Assembly (NCBI GenBank): GCA_013397435.1
Contig: VZRG01000265.1
Coordinates: 309,311 to 373,310, forward strand
DNA length: 64,000 nucleotides
Direction of reading: 5' to 3'
From: Erythrocercus mccallii
Lineage: Eukaryota; Chordata; Aves; Passeriformes; Dicruridae
The translations under genes and the position numbers were made by a program. Position 1 is the stretch's first letter, and each line of letters begins with the position of its first letter. This document shows, piece after piece, positions 24,883 through 38,049 of this stretch. The notes beneath the pieces are model-generated. The model saw nothing but the letters and a program-made list of their open reading frames with translations. It did no database searches and was not told where the DNA came from.

Positions 24883-25365
24883 CATTGAATCATAAAATAT
24901 TTTAAGTGGAGAGGGATCTCTGATCCAGCCCCCAGCGCAAATCAAGGCCAGCCTCAAAGTTAGACCAGCTTTTCCAGTTTTTAGAGTCTTCAAGGATGGA
25001 TTACTCAGTCTCAGTGCACTCAGTGCAGTTTGCTTCAGTGTTTGATTACTCTCATTATTTAAAAAAAAATGCTAATATTTATTTGGAATTTCTGTTTAGT
25101 CCATTGCTTCTGGTCCCTTCGCTGTGCACTTCCAAACAGAGAATGGTCTCAACTTCCTTATAACCAGACATTAGGTAACTGAAGGCAGCAATAAGATCCT
25201 CTCTTGGCCTTCCCTTTCTCAGACAGAAAAAACAGTTCTCTAGGCAGCATTTCCTACACCAAATGCTCCAGCCCCAGCCATCCTGTTGGCCCTCTGCTGA
25301 ACTCATTCCAGTGACTTAATGACTTTTTGCTACCATCTATGCCTACTGTATCTTGGAACATTTCA
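24883..25365 (-). mobile_element. Old CR1 LINE 3' fragment (minus orientation)
   Basis: Read on the plus strand it starts with the inverted tail ATTGAATCATAAAATATTTT, then GGAGAGGGATCTCTGATCCA. Next come TTCAAGGATGGATTACTCAG, CTAATATTTATTTGGAATTT, and the ORF2-derived AGGTAACTGAAGGCAGCAAT followed by AAGATCCTCTCTTGGCCTTC. These are reverse complements of well-known CR1 3' modules. Divergence is high and gaps are present, indicating an older subfamily than the copy at 28.9 kb. The upper boundary is uncertain by about 60 bases. Confidence 0.85.
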
Positions 25366-28300
25366 GAAACACCATAATCTAATGAGATGAAGTTCAAGTT
25401 TACGTGTGTGGGTAAATCTGCTACTAACAGCAAATGAATGGTCACCAACCAGTAGCAGACATATATTTTGCAAACAAAATCTCAGTTCCCTTCTTTACTA
25501 CATGTGCCAATACACCATAGCACACCCAGTCCAGCATGAGCCTTGAGAACACCAGACACATGTCCACTTCTGTGGCAATGTGTTATGTAAAGTGTGCTAG
25601 TGTGCAAGAAGTCACTAAAGCCTAAGTAAAATTATCACTTTACTATTAAATTATGGATTTCAATGAGCAGATTCCCTCATTACATCATGTATCCCCAAAA
25701 ATACAATGTCATAATGGGAAATACAGCAAAACTAAACCCCAGCAAATAAGAAGCTAGAGACAGTGCTGCAGGGAGAAATACAGATGCATTTTGATTCTGC
25801 AAATGCCTATCTGTTATTGCCAGATATGTAACACTTGCCAACAAATTAAAGCCCAAATTAAAGACTTATTTGAAATTGCATGTGAAACAGCTCTTCACTG
25901 ATTGTGGAATGGCCTGTTAATACACCCTATCTAAATTCTATGATTGATATTCCTCAGATAACACAACATATGCAGTCCTGCTAATAAAATATACACATAG
26001 TTTTCTAACGTGGTCTGGCAATACTTCAGCATTGTAGTTTGAACAATGGGTCAGTGTTGAGGTGACTGCAGCTCAGTTCTCTTTTGCTAGCTATGGTATA
26101 GCAGTGACTAAAGAGAAAGCAATTCCTGTGTGTGAGGAATTTTGAGACCAGCTAGCAGAGCCAAATGGTGCAGTTAACCAAGGGATAAAATGCAAAAACC
26201 AAGGCATTTTTCATTTTCTCGTAACGATGGATCAAGTTTTGCCCCGAGGACTACCTCAAAATTTTTATTCACTTTTAAAACCAGTTTTGCAATATTTTAT
26301 ATTAATGAAAGACTGAATCCGTCTATGCTGTATTCATTTCTATCTAACTAGGAAACTCGTTGTCTTCATTAGAAATCCCAGACCCCTAAAAAAGCTGAAT
26401 TTTCATGAAAGTTTAGCAAAATACTGAAGATCTGTTTTCTTCTCCCTTCTGTGAACAAATTTCTCTTAAATTCAGGCACTAAATTACTGCTGATGGTTAA
26501 GTTCATGCTCTAAAGCCCTTGAAGATGTGTTCTTAACTGGTGCAGTGTACACACACTTAGTGTCTTTACCACGGTTCCTGTATAAGCTGTGAGCTTGTGG
26601 TTAGAATGTCAGCCACTACTTCCATGCACTTATTATTTTAATGGATGCAATGATCACAGAACTTTTCTTACATCTCTGACATCACTCCATTACTTTTATA
26701 ATTTAAACAAGTAAAACAAGGGTAAAAAAACCCAGCCCCACTCCTTCAAGCTTTTTATAGATGTCAGACTGGAAACTATGCTTAGAGAATGTTGTATTCA
26801 CTTCATAAATTGTAAATAGATTTCATCATAAATTTATTAGAAGGGCAAAAATTAGAGTACCATTTAAATTGCATTTTCACAAGTATTCATTAAGAAATGC
26901 ATGTGTTCTTGCATACCTCATAAGAAATAATGATCTGACATTTTTTCTTTTCATTGGTTGAGGGTTCTCTGACAAACAGAACTATCTCCTGGAAAAAGAG
27001 AACTGCCTTTCTCATGATTTACATTATTTTGAAAAAGAATCAACATATTAAAAAGTGAGAAGAGTAGAATTTAATTCCATGGAATATGAAGAGATGGTAT
27101 GACCAAGAGCACACTCTTCAGCTATCTACCTTCTCTTAATGGTGAAACTCCTGAAGGAGAGATGATAGCTTCTCCAGGTGTGTTTCATGAATATTTACCC
27201 AGAATGACACTTGAAGAATTTGATTCAAATTTCACAGGTCTCTGACTCAGAAAATAAATTTCAAGTCTTGATTGAATGCTGGTATCTGAAACAGAACAGC
27301 AAGGCAGAAAGGTAATATTCATTCACCTGAATCTGCCATTCATATAAGAAAAATAGTATGTAAAAATCAAAAAGAAAAATTATAGACACAATTTTCTTAT
27401 ATTTTGCAGATTTTGTTTTCAAAATTATTTTTCTTTCTATCTCAATAAAATAACAAATATTTACAACTCTAGACTTCTACAGCAAATTCTTTACATTAAA
27501 GAGAAAGATACATTTCTTTTGAGTTCTGTACTCATAAACATCTATATGATAGTCACATTACATGAGAATCTGTATCTATCTCTGCTTCAAACTTGAACCT
27601 TAAAAGAGATCTCCATTTCAAACTCAAGCTTCCTTAGTTTATCTCTGGTCTAGCAGCAATACATAGTCCATCTGCTTCATTTTACACTGAAAATTATTTT
27701 GGAAATATAGTATTATCTGCCAACTTCAAACCTTTTAAAAAAATTTACTGAACCCAAAGTATTCTGGTAAAAGTCCAGAATGTCAAAGCTTCAAATAATA
27801 AAACAAGACAGATAAATAAGCTTTAATTACTGGAACAAGAGAGCTTTATGCTATGTATACAGTGCATAAAATTCTTACTGAAACTAGCAGAATTTTTTGC
27901 AATCACATCACAAATCCTTCACATATGAAAATATATACATTTACTAGTTAATCCTATGCCAAGTAAATATTCATGAAACCACATGAAGTACTAGCAGTTT
28001 CAATATCTGTTTCTATATGGTAGCTATCATAAATTCTTACAATTATGTCAAAATAACATCAAAACAGAAAGAACTCAAAAGACCTCAATTTCCAAAATGA
28101 AGATTCAGTGATTCTTCTCTTTTACTTCTTTAGTTAGACGTCACTATCAAGTATCTGTGATACCGCTAAGTATCATTGAATGCCAAGTTATTAATTTTCA
28201 AATGAAAAAGCCAACAAACATTTTACAGTGGCATTAACTCAAGAATTTAAAAAATGGTTAAATTTGGATATGTACTGATGTTGGATCAATATTAGAATTT

Positions 28301-28885
28301 AAATACAAGCTAGACACAGAGTCCAATTCAATTAAATCACAGACATCTCTATCTTATTCATCGAAGCTCAGGGTTTCTTCACAGCTGTTTCACTTCAGTT
28401 TATGAGGGAGAGAAGGACCTATTCCTAACTATGCAGTAGTTCTGAATCCAAAATTTCCACATGTTTGGATCCAACATTTGGGTCCTGGCCCATTTTTGCA
28501 ACATGTCAGAGCAAAGCCTTAAGACGTCAAGTAAAATGGGATTCTGGAATTAAAAGTAGAAAAGGTATTTTAAAATCTAATTGGAAATATTATGAATTAT
28601 CCCCTCTGCACTATATATATTATTTCAGCATGCGCCCCAGGCATGACCCACTTCATGATAAAAACATTTTTTAAAAGGGCTGGGCTACTGAAGTAATTGT
28701 GTACTGAAGTACTGTGGGCATTTTGGTGATTCTGTTCTCTGTAACAGCAATATTGAGCAAATGCTTTACTTATAAACTGTTTCTAATATCTCATCTAGCT
28801 CAAAAATAATATTTTGGGAAAACTGCCAGGGATATACATCTTGGTTTTTAAATTACAGTGGTTTCAGTAATGAATCTGCTTCCTT
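25366..28885. other. Unique AT-rich noncoding sequence
   Basis: No coding frame of note and no assigned repeat. The only ATG frame of 60 or more codons (28465-28674, plus) has no family features. The segment 25840-26040 has a non-repetitive texture that could reflect constraint, but this is untested. Confidence 0.55.
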
Positions 28886-29028
28886 CACACCTGGAAGCAT
28901 TCAAGGCCAGGCTGGATGGGGTGCTGAGCAACCTGATCTAGTGAGTGACATCCCTGCCCATGACAGGAGGGTTGAAACTAGATGATCTTTAAGGTCCCTT
29001 CCAGCCCAAACCATTCTATGATTCTTTG
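28886..29028 (+). mobile_element. CR1 LINE 3'-end fragment (plus orientation)
   Basis: ACACCTGGAAGCATTCAAGG, CCAGGCTGGATGGGGTGCTG, GTTGAAACTAGATGATCTTT and AAGGTCCCTTCCAGCCCAAA are near-consensus for the last 140 bases of a young-looking CR1 subfamily. It closes with the tail ATTCTATGATTCTTT. It is extremely 5'-truncated. It belongs to the same 3' type as the copies at 8.6 and 32.6 kb. Confidence 0.95.
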
Positions 29029-32000
29029 ACTCAAAATCTCAGTAAATGCTTTTGACTAACTTCTAAGAAAGACAAGTTGACAAAATGTATACAATTTATT
29101 TATTCATGATTTATAACATGAAACTCCCTGGATGGTATTTACTAATGGATTATTTAGTTTAAATTCAATTTTATGATTAAAGTATGACTTCATGCTACTA
29201 AAGTGAACATGAGAATATATTGTTGCAATGTGACACAGCACTGTGACTCAGTCCAGGTCCAGCCTGTAGGATGATGCAACTGTGATGGCAGAGCAGATCT
29301 ACTGAAAGTTTACTAAGACTTCATTATGAATTTTTTAAAAAGAGACATTTTAGGTCAGTCAGTTTTAAGGGCATGTAACTTTAAGCATTTATCATTAGTG
29401 TTTGAGCTAGATGTGGTGCTTCACTCAACCACTGACATTCCATGTACTAAATCTTCTCTTTCTCACTGTCAAATGTAAATGGTCTGCCAGTATGACTGTA
29501 AAGCTGTGATCAAAAGCATAATGAAGGTTTTCTTTGGGATTAAGGAGCATTGCCATGCCTTCTGGAATCTAAAGGCCATTGCTTTTAACTATGGCACCTT
29601 TTCATATCTAGTATCTTAAGATACGCTGGATGATGAATGTTCTTTACTGAATATTTCAGTGTTTTCCAACTTTTGAAGTATTTATGAAAGCTTTTTCAGA
29701 AGAACATATTAGCTACTTTCTTATTCTTTTCAAAATAATGACCTCGTGCTTTTGTGCACCCTTAAAATGAAGCCTTCTTACTAAACATTTTATTCCAAGT
29801 AAAATGGACACAATCATCTCCCAGACAGTCTTTAAAATTTTGTAAACTCAGTACTGTTTAGCCAGTGATTTGAATTTCCTAATTCTGTGTATTTTACTGC
29901 AAATAAGAAGATACTAAATCTGCACTCTGGAGTATAGGGGGTTTTGATATTTTATTGTCTAGATCCATACAGAGGAGCTAATACAAAAATTGGAAATGCG
30001 ACATAATGGAATTAAAGTGCAGTCAAGCTAAGTAATATTTGATATGTTTCTGTAAAGTGAAAAGCAAATTTAATTGAAATTAGCTCTTAACTGAAAAGTA
30101 CAGGTCAGCTCCAAATAGTGACTAAAAATGAAAGTGAATTATAGTACCTCAGTGTCTGCTAGCAAATGCAACGTGTTATAGTTAAAGTCATAGACTCCAG
30201 GTCTGCCAAAGGAAACCAGAATCCTGAAAGTTCCTGAGTGCATCCCAAGGGTATGCATGAGTATTTTTAAGACAAAATAAATTCCAATGGGTGCATGTAA
30301 GTGTAACAGATCATGTCAGCATCTACAGAGTACCATAAACAACTACCTTGTCAAATAAAAAACTTCTTTATGCAAGTCCCTGCTCCATCTCGGTTTGTCT
30401 CTACAGAAATAAGAATAAACTGAAAGGAACCCAGACATGTTTTAATTACTAAAACTTCTTTTGAAATTTTGAAGCTCTACAAAAGAAGTTTCAGTAAAAT
30501 CATAACAAAATTCTCTATGTTATGATGCCATCCTGATATTCTCTGACTTTCTCAAACACCAGAATGTTCTTTGACCTCTAATGCAAGAGATTAGAATGCT
30601 TTTCAGACAGAAGTACCACCACAGAATTCACAGAGAAAGAAATTTCTGTTTTACATTACTGTTCTCTGCTTGACCATTAGCTGGAAATAAATAAAAAAGT
30701 ATGTGTCTAATTTGCCTCAAAGGGAATGATGGAGTTTTAGGAGTACCACTAATTTCTTTAATCATTGCCCAAGGCTAACACTAATTTAAAAGTTAACTTC
30801 TTCCAAAAACCTTATTCTTTCTTCAAAAACTATTCTTCATCAGGAAAACTTCCAAGTATCCATGAAAAAAATATGTATTTATTTACAGGGATCAAAACCC
30901 AGCATTATTTACCTTGGAGCAATTTTAGCAGAAACAACAAAAACTTTTTCCAGTATTTTTTTTTCCCCATTAAGGAAAATATATTCTCTGTTTCATTTTA
31001 CCATCTCAAATGCACATCCTAGAATGAAAATGAATAGATGGGAAAAGGAAGTAATTCACTCTCTGAGTAACTAATTTAAATCAGGTAGGAGAGGGTTTGT
31101 TCCCCCTAATAGTTAGGAAATAAAGCTCATGATGTGGCAGATAACTAATATGCCACAAAAGCTTCAGATTTTTAAAGTCTGCAAATAAATTTTAGGTAGA
31201 GAAAGGTTTTTGCAGAAAACATTTTCCTCTGTTATGGTTGATAAAGTCATGTGTAATTATCATATACAATTACATTTATGTGATCCAATGAAGGTGACAT
31301 TGTTTTATTGCTTCAAATGTAGAAGCACAGATGCACAGAACTCTGTGTCCCTCACTTTGTTGTAGTGCTGCATTTTATTAATATCAACCCACCTTGGTAA
31401 CAAGATGTATCAGTGGCTGACTGAAAGAAACAAAGAACATGTTATTTATCATTTTAGAGCATTGACTGTCCTATCCTAAAGATATTTAAGTTCTTTGCAT
31501 AAAACTGGGACAAAAAAGAAAAAAGTTGATGAGCATTACAAAATGAGTAGATTTGTTTTAGCATTATTTGATTTTCAGAATGAGGTTTATTTATTTACTT
31601 TTTTTTATAAATTCACATATGTGTTTTAGAATCCAGCTTATTCACTTTTTATCGTCTAGTAGAACCAAAGGACCCTTTCTCTAGGAGAAAGAAGAGGCTT
31701 TCATGCAACTTTCTGCCAGTACAATATCATTCTTAGAAAATAGCATTTCCTGCATCTAACTGTACAGTAATTTCTAATTTAAGAATATTTTGTAGTCAAA
31801 CAATCACATCTCTGATGCTATGACACTTTCAGAACAATCATGCTAAATGCAATCACTCATAGACAGTATTGTTAATTTTGTGTTGTACTGATCTTCTGTG
31901 TAGGGAGGGGTTGCAGATGCTGTTAATATCTGAGGAGTTTAATAGAGTAAGTATACAAGTCAGAAACAGTGAACTTCACAAGAGAGGGTGAAATTTAAAA

Positions 32001-32621
32001 CTCCCAGAGCTCAAGGGTGACTGACTTAGCCAGCCACAGGTGTAGGACATGCCAAATCTCTATTTCCAGGCTTCCCCACTGTAAGACTACACCTTCCTTT
32101 AGTTAGGGCAGGCTAGAAACCATAGACCACACATGGGCACATTCAAGAGGACATTTAAAATTGAAGGCCTTAATCACAACCTGAATCCTACCCTGCAGAG
32201 TTTGTTGCTGCTTCTGATTTTGTAAGAAACATTGCAGACACCAACTAGACTTACTAAAGTCAATAAATAAATAAATAAAAACCCACTGTTGACTTCATAG
32301 CAGTGCTGATAGATTTATCTCAGGATTTTAATCAGACCTCAGGAAGGCAATTTTTAGCTGTGGCTTTGAGTGCTGACTATCTGAAGAGAGTAGCTGAATT
32401 CCTCAGTCAAGAGGCCTCTTTGCAAGAAGTTGCCACAGGTCTTCAGGGGTTGGCATCCCAAGGAAGTGGCAGTAGCTAATGAGCAGTCCTGAGTCTGATG
32501 TCTGACCTCCAAGGACACACTTAAGTGACCAGCAGCCCCCATGCTCAGCATAAGACTGCTTTGCATCATCTTTAAGAAGCATATAAAACTCTCTCCTTAC
32601 TTATTATGCCTGAAGGTCAAG
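29029..32621. other. Unique AT-rich noncoding sequence
   Basis: No gene or transposon assigned. An (AATA)n microsatellite of about 19 bases lies at 32262-32280. The frames at 30765-31074 (plus) are Phe/Asn/Lys-rich translations of AT-rich sequence and are not credible genes. Confidence 0.55.
32262..32280. repeat. (AATA)n microsatellite
   Basis: About 4.5 repeats of AATA immediately after ACTAAAGTC. Confidence 0.85.
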
Positions 32622-33160
32622 GGAAGTAATCGTGCCCCTCTGCTCTGCTGAGACCACACTTTTGAGTGCTGTATCCAGCTCTGGGTCCCCGAGAACAGGA
32701 AAGACTTGGATCTGATGCAATGGCTCCAAAGGAGTGCCAGAAACAGTCAGAGGGAGGGAGCATCTCTCCTGTGAAGAGAGTTGAAAGTTTCAGGATTGTT
32801 CAGCCCAGAGAAGAGAAGGCTCCAGGGAGAATTTCATTGCAGCCTTTCAGTACTTGAAGGGGGCTTATAAGAAAGATGAGGACAAATTTTTAACTGGGTC
32901 TGTTGCAATAGGATAGGGCAATAGTTTTAAACTAAAGGAAGGTCAGTTCAGAGTGGATATAAGGAACAAAATTTTTATAATTATGGTAGTGAAGCACTGG
33001 AGCTGTGGGTGCCCCATCTCTGGAAGTGTTCAAGGCCAGGTTGGATGGGGCTCTGAGAAACCTGATCTAGTAGAAGATGTCCCTGGCCATGGCAGAGGGG
33101 CTGGCCTAGATGACCTTTAAAGGTCCCTTCTAGCCAAAACCACTCTATGATTATATGATT
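32622..33160 (+). mobile_element. CR1 LINE 3' fragment (plus orientation)
   Basis: It starts in the C-terminal ORF2 region (CGTGCCCCTCTGCTCTGCTG, GAGACCACACTTTTGAGTGC). It continues through GATTGTTCAGCCCAGAGAAG, TTTCAGTACTTGAAGGGGGC, GTGTTCAAGGCCAGGTTGGA and AGATGACCTTTAAAGGTCCC, and ends with CTCTATGATTATATGATT. This is the same 3' type as the 8.6 kb copy but starts further downstream. Its ORF2 remnant is not readable as one frame. Confidence 0.95.
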
Positions 33161-35592
33161 CACTGCCTACCGTTGGCAGACTAAGTTACCTTGTGTAAGC
33201 CAGATACCCATACCTAGTCTGAATCCTACTGAGCAAGTGTTACATCTGCTTCATGTTGTCTATCTCTCCCCTTCAAGAAACTGTCTTCATATATGACATT
33301 TGCTTTTACATGAATTTCTGTAAGTTTGTGACAGAGAAAATGAGACTGCAGAAGCTTGGCTGGAATTCAGTTTGGAAGATGATGAAAGAAAGGGAAAATT
33401 CCCTCTGCTTCAGTACCAAGATTACAGAATTTTTTTCTAGAAGAGTTTTTTATTTTGTTTTGTCTCTGGATAAATGATGTTGAAATACTTCAAAACAAAC
33501 AAACCAAAAATTTAGTCATATCAAGAAACTAAAAAGTTTCTGCTTAGGCCAGTTCCATTTAAAATTACACTGATATAAGGAAATACCCAAATCATCATAC
33601 TAAACAATTACAGCTTGTGAAAATTGAGTTTTTCAGTGAAATGTTTATAAGTCATGTATTTCATGAGACCATTTCCATCAAGACATATTTTATAGGATCT
33701 AGGAGCATGCATCTACAAAAAACTCCTCAAGTGAGTATCTTCTGTTGGGAAAGGATAAACAATTCATATGATCACAATAAAAACCTCTTTGTAATCATAA
33801 TGAAATACTCGTTCCATTAACAACTTCCACTAAGGTTGTACCTTATACAAGGTATCTATTCTAGCGGTGGGAAAGGCAATCAGTAGGTAAGAAGGAGGGG
33901 AAAGGGATGAGTTCAAGTGTTCCCTGTTTAGAATGGATTAAGGCACTGTTTTCACAGACATTCAGATAAACTAGGTATCAAAAAAGGTAATTAACTATAA
34001 ATATCGTCACCCTCCTCTAGATTGTAGTGAATATATTTTCACAAAAGATAGGAGAAACACCCTTTCCGACTACATGTTTGGAAAACAAGCAAACAAAACC
34101 AACACACACACACACAAAAAAAAAACCAAACCAAAAGAAAAGACCTACAAAAAAAGGTAAAGAAGAAATATACTGTCACAAAATAGAACTTCATATTTCT
34201 TAAAGCTCTTTTTCTCCATGTGCTATTTGCATATAGTCTTCCCCAGAGACGTGATTTTTTTTCTGTAAAATAGATTGTCTTGACTTTTCATTCTCACTAG
34301 TTTTCTGTAACACAGGAAAAGAAAACATGTTCTTATTGTAGCATTTTTAGTTTTATCCATCTGGAAAGCATAGGTTTTCCTCTGTGGCATCCCAATGACC
34401 ATAAGAACGGAAACATAATGACAACATTAGGTGGTTTAACGAGCTCCTAAAGTCATTTAATTAAGGAAAACCTACTGAGCTTTTAAGTGTGTGTTAGCAC
34501 ACGAGATAACATACAAAGGAAAGATCCATGTGCTTGCATCCTGGTTTAAGACCTTGAGAATCTGGCACTTTGTTCAGTGGATGAAAGTTCTGTGACCAGA
34601 GAAGTATTCTCTACCCCTTATAATACCAAACATGCAAGGTCATATCTCATAATTTAGTTCACTACTGAAAGAGTGAACTAGCTAAAATCACTGAGTGCTT
34701 TTAGAGTTTGACCATGGAGGCTAAAAATCCATACCATGTTGGGTAAACATGAATAATCTAGGCTATTAAAAAAAATTATAGATTTTATTTATAAACAAAA
34801 GATTTCAAAATATAGAAGCAATAAGAGTTCATAGAGGGCTGGAAAAATAGATCATTGTAACTGAAAAATAAGAAAACAATATTGTCCTCATAAAGAACAC
34901 AAAATCTACAGAGTTGCCAAAGATCCCTTAGCCATTCATTTATATCAAAATGCTGGAACAGGTGGTGCAATACAAAATTGATTTTTTAGATTAGCCATCA
35001 ATGGATACTGCATACCTACACTAGCTACATATGCAACCTGTGAAATCAATCTGTGTGCACTATTAAGATACAGTTACTCATTTGAAGGGCAAATCTAATA
35101 CCAAGTGTACTGTATTTCAATATTCCATTAACTTTAAGCATACATTTTGTTTCTAAAATTAACATCTGCTACTCAGTAATCAATGAAGAGTATGAAATGT
35201 ATTTCTAAGAATCATTGTCTTATAATAACAGAGGCAGTGTTGAAACAACACTGAACAAAATGTATTGAAGGAGGAAAAGGGAAGAAAGGATTCCTTTCAA
35301 AGACCGGAGAAGTTGAACTTCCTCTAACCACAGGTACAGAATCTAATTTTTTTTAAAATCTACCAGTTAGATTAATTGAACATTTGGCTGTTTGGAGTCA
35401 AGGCTGGGGACTGTTCAAGGGATGCAGTAGTGTCAACTGCAGAATGACAACAGCAGATACATGCGAGCAGAGCTTGGGCCTGACGCTGTCTGCACTCAGA
35501 TATAGCAGGACCAATGCACCTCCTGCACTGACTTCCAAAAGGCACTTGGCCTAAATGGCTGTGGAGTGTTATGGGGGTTTACCTGATTATCA
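33161..35592. other. Unique noncoding sequence with a (CA)n/A-rich patch
   Basis: No gene or transposon assigned. (AC)n followed by about ten A lies at 34102-34125, within an A-rich stretch extending to about 34165. The 35.40-35.59 kb part is GC-richer than its surroundings and leads into the open frame described next. Confidence 0.5.
34102..34125. repeat. (AC)n and poly-A microsatellite
   Basis: Seven AC units are followed directly by an A run, within an A/C-rich low-complexity stretch. Confidence 0.85.
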
Positions 35593-35593
35593 C

Positions 35594-35844
35594 CTCTGCT
35601 AAAAAACACAACTGAACTTCCTGGATGAATTGCACCCCAGGTTCTTCATCTCATCTTGTCTGATGACTGCTGGCTGTCCATAGGACCTGTCACTGTCACC
35701 AGTGCTGTGGGATTGCACCTTCTTGGTGAGATCCTCTGCATCTGGGCTGTCCTTTGCTATAAGCTCATCCTCCTCTGTGGAACAATTTGACTTTACTGCT
35801 CCCCAGCAAGCAAAATTATACCAAAAGCACTTTTAAATGAAATA
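35594..35844 (-). other. Stop-free hydrophilic reading frame, possible exon or pseudogene
   Basis: The minus strand is open from a TAA just above 35835 to a TAG at about 35594-35596, roughly 78 codons. There is no ATG near its start, so it would need splicing or be a remnant. After an acceptor-like ATTGTTCCACAG (ending near 35777) the frame is rich in charged and polar residues: EEDELIAKDSPDAED, then QSHSTGDSDRSYGQ and IRQDEMKNLG. That composition is unlike most chance frames in this window. A much stronger acceptor (TGTTTTTCTTCTCCAG) lies higher up, near 35865-35880, but leads into a different frame. A donor-like AATCAG/GTAAAC follows the stop by about 15 bases. I do not recognise the protein. 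It may be an exon of a gene spanning the region, a decayed gene copy, or chance. Confidence 0.25.
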
Positions 35845-38049
35845 TCTCTCTGAAGGGTCAAACCCTGGAGAAGAAAAACATTCTTATGCCAATTCAAGAG
35901 GAAATGAAGTTGTGCATTTAACATGCAGGCAAGAGAATGGCTGTGGCACTTCAAGATACTCCAGACTTAGTAAAAAAATCAATTCAGACTGAGAGTGGGC
36001 AAATTAATACTGTGGAATACAGTGGCTACACTGTATGATCTGTATAAACATTCAATGTCCTTCTCTATGTTTCAGCAAAGATTTAATACAGGAGTCTGTG
36101 GTGAGCTGACATAATACTGAGATTTCATTTTATTTTTAAAATACACCACAGATCATTTATTAATAGATGAAGGATCATAAATATTTAAAAGAAGTCAGTA
36201 ATTGTCAAAATCAATGCACAAAATATATTAGCTGATTTTTGCACTTACACTGTTTATTCACTTACTCAAGAATTTGGAAATGTCTAATTCACAATGGATT
36301 GCATCGTAATGTTTTTCTTCCATAAACATATTTTGTAAACTAAATTATCTGTTGGTAACATAAATCTAGACAGTCAGTTATACCCTGACTTCTCCCTTGT
36401 ATTCAAAAACAAACCCAAATCTCTCCACTGTCTAATCCTAGAAGTTCTTGGCTCAGGAAAAAATTCTCATAAAAGTCAATAGCAACAGCAAATTAAATCC
36501 AACAGGAATTTTACATGAATAAGGACATTGTGAAACTTATAAATGAATTTTTTCTTGTCATTACACAGAGGAAAGGATAAGAAATTCCCCTTTCTCTTTC
36601 TTTATGATTCTTTCAAAAGCTGATGCCAGAGCAAGGTATGAAAAATAATCTATGAAATTTGGAAAAAAAAGTACACTTGAAAGGAATTTTTTTTTCAGCA
36701 TGACATGTTTTACAAAACTTAAGAGTCATCCTAAGTTTTTTAGCATATTACGTACCATAACATAACAATGGTCAGAGGTACATGCGTGTCATTTTTTATA
36801 CAGACACCTTCTAACATTCATTATCTGTGTTCCTAGGGGATGTACACCCAAGAGAATGTGTGAAGGCAAAGGAGAGGAAGAACAAAACCTGCCCAAGTCT
36901 TCCTAAGCCATCCAATTAATAAATTACAGCCTGTGAAAGGGCACCCACAGCTGTGTCTTTGTATACCAGCTGGCTCCCAGGAGGCATTCCCTCAGAACAT
37001 GGGCAAAAGCTGGAATAACTGGACAGGAGGATGCATGTCTGTAAGCCCCACTGAGCCCAGAAGAAGATTTTGGCCTTACATTACATTTTAGCAACTCAAA
37101 CACAGGACAAATTCTCCACAAGAATAACTATGTAAATACACTGACTGGCATGGAATGGCAATGATTTAGAGTAGTTCAGATCTGAGCTATTCTTTTAGAA
37201 GTGTATTTTGAATGGTTTTTCAAAAACCATTTCATTTGTGCACCTCTGGTTGAACTATGTTATGACTTAGTCATTCTTTGGAAGTAGCAACCACAGCCCT
37301 GTCCTTTTGTGTAAGTTATGACCCAATATAATTGAGTTCAAAAACTTCAGTGTTAAATATCAACATTAAGAGTTTGAAAGTTTAAAAAAAAAAAGTCCAA
37401 TCCAAAAAACTTAACAACCTTCCCTTAACTATTGACGTTGAAGTTAAAAGGAAAATCTTAAAACCACTTTTTTTTTTTTTCTTTTTGTACAGTATTAATG
37501 CAAATCTTTTGCTGTAAGGGTGCTGGCAGACAAATCAAAAAACACCTGGGTTTTGTCTTAGATGATTTCTGTATTTCACTTACTCCAATATCTCTCATAT
37601 CTGGTCTGGTTTTGGCTTTTGCTGGTTTCCCTTTGAAATAACTGCAATGACAGTCTGTTCTCCATGTTGAGGTTTACCCAGGCACTGCCCATCTCATGTC
37701 CCACATGTTCTGTCTTCCAGGTTTTAGCTTTGTTTCCCAGTACTAAGCTTGCTTCCCTAAATCCATTCAAAATTCAAAATGCTGTCAATATTACCTTTCT
37801 GTTCTTTGACTTTTGTCATGATGACCCCTTTGCTTCTTCATTTACCCCTCCAGATAGCAAAAGTTTTCTGTCTACCTATTTAGGACTCTCAATTTTGGTG
37901 TTAATTGAAATACTCTTTATGCTGGTAATAGCAAAAAAAACCAGCTGGTTCTGCTGGTATGCAGAACATTTTTAGCTAATCAAACACAATATAAAATATT
38001 TCTTGGAACAAAAAAAAATTCTAGTCTAAGTTAAAACAGTCTAGATTTT
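35845..38049. other. Unique AT-rich noncoding sequence
   Basis: No gene or repeat assigned. A perfect 21-base inverted repeat (AATGGTTTTT-C-AAAAACCATT) is centred at 37221. T-rich and A-rich homopolymer patches occur near 37380 and 37470. Confidence 0.55.
37211..37231. repeat. Short perfect inverted repeat
   Basis: Ten-base arms AATGGTTTTT and AAAAACCATT are separated by a single C. It is too short and simple to be a transposon end and is probably incidental. Confidence 0.8.

Noticed and set aside
25932..25948. AATTCTATGATTGAT as a CR1 tail
   Set aside because: The preceding sequence has none of the CR1 3' modules, so the match is coincidental.
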